Positions 57,101 through 64,000 of a stretch of 64,000 bases of DNA are shown in pieces (within the stretch, counting starts at the first letter, position 1; each line of letters opens with the position of its first letter). The DNA comes from Rhizophagus irregularis (taxonomy: Eukaryota; Glomeromycota; Glomeromycetes; Glomerales; Glomeraceae): contig NC_089441.1 in the NCBI RefSeq assembly GCF_026210795.1, positions 2,790,001-2,854,000 of the forward strand, in the 5' to 3' direction. The position numbers and the translations under genes are program-made. The notes below the pieces were generated by a model that was given only the letters and a program-made list of their open reading frames with translations, did no database searches and was not told where the DNA came from.

Positions 57101-58035
57101 CGAAAATTTATATTAAATATGTATTAATGTATTATTAGACCTTGAAAGTTGCTTGTTCAAACAAACGCAAAAAAAAGCAAAAATTGAGGAGCCGATCATT
57201 TTGATCAAAAAATATTGATTTCGTCATCATTTCATGTGATTGATTTCTAATACGCAGAATTAATAGAGCCTTTTTCACAATTTTAACCCTGAGAAATGAA
57301 TAGTTCGAAAATAATCTTTTACGTTTATTATATCAATTAAATCAAAGCATATATACTATATCTATCTTAGATACAAGTTACTCTAAAATAAGTTTTATAA
57401 TAAATCTTTTCGATTGATCATTTGATCACATGTTCAACAAATAATCAAATAAAAGTACAGAAGTAAAGGACAGCTCATTAGAAAATATCGTGTAGTCGAT
57501 GTTTTTTTAACGGGAGGAAACATATACACGTGAAGAAACGAAAATTTCGGGAAAATCTTCAATCAGTCGTTTAATTATTAGTGAAACACGCAGAAATAAT
57601 TTGAATTGCGTGTTAGCTTTTATTGAACATGATCCCAGAAATATTTGGTTTAATTGATTTATGTTAGTTAAATGAAAAATTTTTTATTGTTGGGAAATCT
57701 TGCGGGAAATAAGTATATATATGTAAAACCAAATATGTAACTTGTTTTTTTTATTTGTCTTCTCCTTAATTTTTTTTTTCTTTCTTTCACGATAACATCC
57801 ATCGCGACTTTTTTTCTTTGGAATTATTTTAATGATTTTATAACGTGAGTTTTAATGATTAATGGTATAGTTTTTTTTATTTCATTACTTTGTTCGTTGA
57901 TATTTTTTTTTCCATGATAAAACATGTTTTAAACTTGCTATTAAAAAAAAAATTTTTTTTTTGTAACAAATGAATTTATTGTGCTGCTTCTTTTTTAAAT
58001 TAAAATAATTATAATAAAATTTTTATAATAGAAAA
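57101..58035. other. Divergent promoter region, CACUL1-like / sugar transporter
   Basis: 935 bp between start codons. AT-rich with T-runs at 57750-57840 and 57905-57960, and a direct pair TGATCACATG-like word (57412-57435). No transposon ends. Confidence 0.5.
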
Positions 58036-60734
58036 ATGAATGAAAGCAGTTATGTATATGTGTGTGCGGCGTTTTCTGCTATTGGTATTGTATTAAATTT
58101 CGAATAAATCTTATAAATCTTGGAATTTTTTTTTATTTTTTGATAAATAAAAATTTAAAACTTATATAGGTGGTTTACTTTTTGGGTATGATATCGGTAA
58201 GTAACGAAATTTAGATTTTTGGCGGGAATTTTTTTTTTTTTAAGAAAGAAATGATGATCGATAAAATGAAAGTGTCAAATTAGACTTTGCATGAAAATTT
58301 ATATACAGTATATGTAAATCCTTTATTTCGACGATCAAAAAAAAAAAAAATTTCTGTTAATAGGTGTCATATCCGGAATCCTTACTATGTCTCACTTCCG
58401 CGAAAAGTTTCCCTCTGGACCTGCAAAAGAAGGATCAATTGTATCTTCGCTGTTAGCAGGATGTTTTTTTGGTAAAGTACAATATTAATTTATGAGGCGC
58501 AGTAACCAGGAAAAAATCTAATTATTTCATGTTTCATAGGCGCACTTGTTTCAGGATATTTTGCTGATAAAATTGGTAGAAAATTCTCGATTCTTGGTGC
58601 ATCTATGGTGTTTATTGTCGGTAGTGTTTTGCAAGCAACTGCTACGACTTTTATTCAATTGTATTTTGGAAGAGTCGTTGCTGGCGTATCAATTGGGTAA
58701 GTTTATATTAACGTGTCTGTCTTATTAATCACAATTAGAAAATTGAGTACATAAATAATATTTTATGCACTTTATTTTAGTATACTTTCTATGATCGTAC
58801 CTCTGGTAAGTGATAAAATTAATTGCATTCTACGAATTACACGTATTTAAAAATATAAATAATAACCTACACCTACGTAATGTAATTATAATAAAGTATC
58901 AATCTGAAATAAGTCCAAAAGAAATTCGTGGTCGTTTAATATCTTTTCAACAATGGTCAATTACTATAGGGTAAATACAGTATATATTTACATTTCGTTA
59001 AGTGATTTAAGCGAAATTTTGATTTTTACTTGTATTTTTTTTTTAGGTTTGCAATTTCATTTTGGATTAATTACGCTACAGAAAAATTTGATTCATCTGC
59101 ACAATGGAGGATTCCATTATGGATACAAAATGTTCCAGCATTAATACTTGGTATTTAAATAATACTTTTTTTTGCTCATTGTTCATATTTCATGACGATT
59201 CTTTTGTTCGTTAGCCTTCGGGATGCCTTTTCTTCCATTTTCACCACGCTGGTTGGTACATTCCGATCGTGACGAAGAAGCAATAACAGTATTAGCAAAA
59301 TTACGAGCCGGTGGCGATAGAACTGCAGTGGCTGTACAGAAGGAATACACGGAAATCAAAGATAATGTGAGATTCGAACGAGAATTTGCTGCAAAAAATT
59401 ATTCTGAATTGGTTAAAAGAGGGCCCGAAAATATTCGTAGAAGAGTATTATTGGGAATCTTTATTCAGATTTTTCAACAATTGAATGGAATAAATGCTAT
59501 TATGGTAAATAAAACAAAAATTCGTTTTTTATTTCTCAAAAAAAAATCTACATTGCTTATTTGCTTTCGATCTTTTGTAGTTTTATGCACCTCAAATTTA
59601 TAATAATGCCGGAATTGATCTTTCTACAGGAATTAACGGTAATCACGTGATCACAAAAAATTTTAGTATGCCATGTTTTCATTAGATATATTTATTTTTG
59701 TAGGGTTTGTAAACATATTAGCTACAATTCCTGCAATACTTTGGGTAGATCGTTGGGGACGTAGACCAACTTTGTAAGTTAAAAGTAATCGATAAATGTG
59801 GTTTCATCCAAATTTGTTTTATATTTTGAAGTGACTCAATATTTTTCTCCAAGAATATCGGGAAGCATAATAATGGGAGCATCAATGTTGGTCATAGGAA
59901 GTATATTAGCAATAAATGGAACAAAGTATTTTGATAGTTCACTAGGAAAAAATTTCATAAAATTAGATAATAAAGCAAGCTCCTTAGCTGTTATTATTTT
60001 TATATATATTTTTGTGGCTGGTTTTGCTTATTCATGGGGTCCGGTAATACAAAATTTACATTTCTATAATATATTAGTTTTTTTTTAGATAAAATTTATT
60101 AAATTACAATTGCTATTCCTAGACCAGATGGATTTATCCTGCTGAAATCTATCCATTACGGTAAGCTTATATAGTTTTTTCTAATTAGTTTACTTATAAT
60201 TAATTGAAGCTATAATATTAGTATTCGAGGTAAAGCAATGTCTATAACAACTGCGTTTAATTGGTTATTTAATTTCGTTCTTGGACAAATTGTACCGATT
60301 TTATTGAATAGGTAAATTTTTAATTCAATACTATACGAATTATTTTCTTTTATTAATTTAATTATTTATTTTATAATAGTATTACATGGGGGTAAGAGTT
60401 TCTTTTGTTAATTAAAATTTTTTAATTTAATAGTTTATCTTTATTAAAAGTTTTTTTTCTTTAAAGTACATATATAATTTTTGGAATATTTAGTATTATA
60501 ATGGCAATATCTGTACACATATTTTACCCAGAAACAAAGGGAAATTCATTAGAAGAAATGGATAGTATATTCAGTAATATTCATCCAAATAATATTTCTA
60601 TTTCAAGACAACATTATCCACCATCTCCACTTAATAGTGAAAGTATTAATATTGGTCAACAAAGAGAAAATTTTAGAGACCTGGAAAGTGGAATACCCGA
60701 AGAAGAGGAAGAAGAGATTTATTTATCTACTTAA
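58036..60734 (+). CDS. MFS sugar transporter, MST/hexose type (15 exons, 519 aa)
   Basis: Exons: 58036-58084, 58170-58196, 58364-58471, 58540-58696, 58781-58805, 58897-58970, 59047-59150, 59215-59504, 59581-59638, 59704-59773, 59854-60043, 60123-60160, 60222-60311, 60380-60391, 60467-60734; 1560 nt, open throughout. Signatures of the sugar-porter family in order: GGLLFGYDIGVISG (about 17-30), DKIGRKFSILGA, GRVVAGVSIG, YQSEISPKEIRGRLIS, PFSPRWLV, IFQQLNGINAIMFYAPQIY, DRWGRRPTL, GFAYSWGPTRWIYPAEIYPL, RIRGKAMS, and FYPETKGNSLEEMD (PETKG at 452-456). Twelve membrane segments fit. Role: proton-coupled monosaccharide import at the plasma membrane. In mycorrhizal fungi such carriers take up plant sugar; whether this one does is unknown. 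One exon is only 12 nt and two others are 25 and 27 nt. Confidence 0.95.
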
Positions 60735-61858
60735 CAAATATAATTAGACCTTTAAAATAAGATAGCTGATGAATTTGAACCAGTTATTGGTATTACATAT
60801 TATCATTATAATACTTTAATTAAATCTTAGATTCAAGATTGTTACAATTATATATACTTGTTTCAACAAATACATCAAGATTGTATATTAAAAGGATATA
60901 TTAGGTGATGGATTAAGAGCAGACAAATTATATATATTATTGTAATTACATATATATATTAAAGTAATTTTTTTTTAACAATTTGTAACTACTATTTTAA
61001 TAACTAATTTTTTAATTTTATTTCTATTTTTATTTTCATTTTTAGATAAATAATTTTCTATATAATTAATCAAAATATAAAAATAATTATTAAAAATATA
61101 GAATGAATATTATTTTTTTTAATTACAGTACATTTATGAATTTTGTAATAAAGAACTATTTAAATACATTTATTGGTCAGTTTAATAGGATCATACTGAT
61201 TTTGACAAACTGATATTTTTTGTTAATAGCTAAATAATTGATATTTTTTTTTTATTGGCTAAATATCAAATATATTTGCAATTACATTACAGTTTAATTA
61301 TACTTTTTATATATTCTTACTATTAGGAAATGGAAACCATTGTAAGTCTGAAGCAAAAACTAAAATTTGTAATTTTATTAGGTAACGATTACATGGTGGA
61401 CAGAAAAATTCATATGATCAATTTTTTTTTCATAGTACATAAACATATATATATTATTCTTTACTTTGCTTTGAACAATAACACAATAATTATTATTTAT
61501 AATAAAGCAAATATTAAAATAAAAAACTAATTTAACTATAAATTATCTATTGGCTATTATTCTAAAAAATCCTATATATATACTGATATACTGTTAAATA
61601 GTTAGTTTTACTAAACAGGTAAAATGAACCAATTTAGCTAAAAAGTTCTGACTTTTAAGTAAGGTCAACTAGATAATTACAAAACTTGCTATAGCCTTAC
61701 TTTATAATTTTTATTGAAATATATTATTTATATATTCAAAATTATTCTATAACTTCTATTAACATTTATTTCTTTGATAAACTTAAAAAATGGTTTGTAT
61801 ATATATTATTAAATTTAAACATACTTCAATAGGAATTATAGTAAACTAATAAGCTTTA
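60735..61858. other. AT-rich 3' flank of the transporter
   Basis: No supported open frame; 61330-61530 is open but compositionally random. No inverted ends recognised. Confidence 0.45.
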
Positions 61859-62575
61859 CAGTCAATTCTTCTTATAACAAATTTTGATATAATGAATTTT
61901 ATAATATAACAAATCTTCAGTATGATGCAGATTTTAACATATGAAAAAATCTCATTATACCGAATTTTACTAATTAAATGCCACATATCATTTAATGAAG
62001 TAAAATTTATAAATTGTATATGAAAAAGGGTTTAAAATTTGTGCGCACCTGCGCATGTGCGCACCCCCATGGATATATTATATATAAAAGTCAAAAATGA
62101 CATTCTAAACCCTTCATGGCTCATTAAGTAAAGTTGTAGAATGGGCAAAAATACGCATAATAAATAAATTTTAAGGCTCTATAATATGTACGTGAGAGTT
62201 GCGGTATGAATATTTAAAAAAATCGAGATTTTACTAAAGTCACGTGATAATTGATGATTGACAAATTTACTATATAAAAATTACCAAAAATGGAGGGGTG
62301 CGCATATGCGCGGGCGCGCACAAATTTTATTTCCTATGAAAAATACCTCTTTTAATAATGAATTTTCTTTTATAACAAATTTTTTTTTAATATAACAAAA
62401 TATTTTATGTAATTTGTGGTTTTATATTACAAAATACAATTATTATACAACAATATATTCTAATATACCAAAATTTTTCAGGTTATACCAGATTTTCCCA
62501 TTATATTAATGAATATTCCTATAACGAAAGCCTGATTAACTCAGACATCCACTTCATTATATTAAGAGTTGACTG
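61859..62575. mobile_element. TA-flanked MITE (pogo/mariner type) with a nested MULE MITE
   Basis: Flanked by TA (61857-61858, 62576-62577). Inverted ends CAGTCAATTCTTCTTATAAC and CAGTCAACTCTTAATATAAT. The interior repeats TATAACAAATTTT and ATATAATGAA words. Its CAGTCAA start resembles the pogo-type end at 38642. Confidence 0.8.
62028..62334. mobile_element. MULE-type MITE with GC-rich alternating ends
   Basis: Perfect 9-bp TSD TATGAAAAA (62019-62027, 62335-62343). The inverted ends are about 45 bp and contain TTTGTGCGCACCTGCGCATG and, on the other side, TTTGTGCGCGCCCGCGCATA. Purine-pyrimidine alternation (GTGCGCAC, ATGCGCGGGCGCGCAC) is extreme for this AT-rich region. No gene. Confidence 0.9.
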
Positions 62576-62577
62576 TA

Positions 62578-63641
62578 TAGATTTTTTTTACTTTTTCAGT
62601 TAAATAGATTTTAAATAAAGTTATGATACTATTAGTGATAAGACAGAATTTCACTTACTTTAATAAAGATTTTTAAAAATATAAGATAAATTTATATTAA
62701 AAAAAAAAATTAAATCTCTTAATAGTTTAAAGTAAAATTATATATACAATAAATAAAGATCTTCAAATTTATAAGATAAAGTCAAAGTAATTCTTTAGTA
62801 TTATAAAGTATATATTAAATATAGTAATGAATACAACATATTATTATATTACCATCAGATCTAATTTTTATAATATAAGTTATTTATTTAAATTGAAAAT
62901 TTTATTTTTATTTTATTTTTTTTTTGGTTTATTTAAATCAAAATTTTTGTTTTTTTTTGATTTGTTTAAACTAATAATTATTTAAATAAACAAAATTTCC
63001 ATTTTTGCACATTAAATTAAAAGCTAAAAAAACTAAATAAACTTAATTAAATAAAATTTTTCTATTTTTTTTTTATTTATTTCAGTTTATTATTTATTTT
63101 TATTTTTTTTTTAATTTATTTAAATCAAAATTTTATTTATTTAAAAAACTCTTTTTTATTAAAGTTTTAAATAAATACTATTTTTATTATTTCTTTTTTT
63201 TAAAAGAATATTTCTAGTATTTTTTTTCTATTTTATCCCTTAAACTGTTTTGCAGCCAAATTTGCCTGCAATTTTGTTTTTTAATTAAAGACACTTTTAA
63301 TATCTTAAAATATTTTATTATATAAACCAATATTTTTTTAATAAATTTTATAGTATTTTCTAAGTAAAAATAAAAAAAAAGTTCAATTTGATTAATGATT
63401 TGTTAAAAGTAAATGATTGACAAATTATAATAAATAGTAGTTAAATTTTTCAAATTGAAATATCTTTTTATCCATTAACCCTAGAAATATAAAATTACCA
63501 CCATTTGATGCATTTTAATGAGAAGAATCTGATAGAAATAAAATTGTCCTTCTACAAATATTATGTAACAGTATAACTTATAAAATCTAAAAATTTATAA
63601 ATTAATATAACTTTTTATCTATCAATTTTAGAGTTATATGA
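62578..63641. other. AT-rich stretch with fragments of modular repeats
   Basis: Mostly A/T runs. 63250-63285 carries a half of the GGCAGGCAAATTTGCCTGCC palindrome (GCAGCCAAATTTGCCTGC), and 63500-63532 a worn TTCGTCT-type module beside TACCACCATTTGATGC, so a decayed relative of the 40500-41245 foldback is likely. Confidence 0.5.
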
Positions 63642-64000
63642 GGACCCCGCTTACTTCTAATAAAGGTCTCCGGGCAAAATTTCAGATTTACTAGTAATTT
63701 TACCAACCTTTCTTATCTCATAATTTTACCATATATATATAGTGACCTTTTAAAATTATATTAAATTTTACCTTAGATTTTCAGAGACCTAAATTTTTTT
63801 AAATATTAAATAAACAAAATATTTTATAATCATTACAATAAATTTTAAAAATTTTTTATTTTTACTAAGTTTAATTCTTATTCTTTAAAGATAAATAACT
63901 TTTATTAGTAAAAAAAGTACTTTGAATTACAAAAATACTATAAAAAAAATCTTAAAGACACACATCTTTAACTTTACTTCGAAACTATTATTCACTTACT
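63642..64000. mobile_element. Left part of an AGGACCCC-ended hAT-type element (runs off the window)
   Basis: Starts AGGACCCCGCTTACTTCTAA, then TAAAGGTC, close to the ends of the MITE at 606-829 (AGAACCCTGCTTACTTATAA .. TAAAGGTC). No right end before 64000, so the TSD cannot be checked. Confidence 0.55.

Overview
The window looks like AT-rich chromosomal DNA from a filamentous fungus, most probably an arbuscular mycorrhizal (Glomeromycotina, Rhizophagus-like) genome. Seen directly: very high A+T, spliceosomal introns of roughly 50-100 bp with GT..AG ends, fungal proteins (Sho1-type osmosensor, Lunapark, MST-type sugar transporter), and a very dense, nested load of DNA transposons. The species assignment is inference.

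Positions 1-25,400 are almost entirely transposable elements. Two divergent units of a low-copy repeat (called R1 here) lie in tandem from about 840 to 18,820. They are split by nested insertions whose borders can be read from target-site duplications (TSDs) and by comparing the two units. The insertions are a 3-bp-TSD element (930-1436), a small hAT-type element (1828-2094), a hAT-type element with hairpin arrays (2227-8500) that carries an IS630/Tc1 transposon (2731-6194) and a 244-bp MITE, a TA-flanked foldback (8545-9309), a degenerate autonomous hAT transposon (9416-13581), another hAT-type MITE (14050-14430), and a hAT-type element (14543-18631) split by a CACTA element (15453-18430). 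That CACTA element carries fragments resembling host SF3B4 and Aurora-kinase genes plus tandem exon-like cassettes. From 18,980 to 30,010 follow a broken pogo/Tigger transposase, MULE-like elements with a 180-bp satellite, more MITEs and a Harbinger-type element with two MULE MITEs inside.

Four gene islands carry host genes. (i) 31.5-37.5 kb: a PH-domain protein, a WBP2-like GRAM/PPxY protein (7 exons, minus) and Lunapark. (ii) 49.8-53.0 kb: a SHO1 homologue (6 exons, minus) divergent from a fructosamine/ketosamine-3-kinase (4 exons). (iii) 54.4-57.1 kb: an unknown coiled-coil, tail-anchored protein convergent with a CACUL1/cullin-like protein (5 exons, minus). (iv) 58.0-60.7 kb: a 15-exon MFS sugar transporter. 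Every multi-exon model keeps an open frame across all its junctions. The genes are housekeeping, signalling or transport functions and do not form one pathway. Sho1 (osmosensing), Lunapark (ER shape) and the sugar transporter are all membrane proteins.

Between and after the islands lie more elements: a broken pogo (38.6-40.0 kb), a foldback (40.5-41.2 kb) built from regularly spaced palindromic modules, a decayed MULE with FAR1, MULE and SWIM domains (41.3-45.3 kb), a second satellite-bearing element (45.3-47.1 kb), and nested MITEs at 61.9-62.6 kb. No rRNA, convincing tRNA or CRISPR array was seen.
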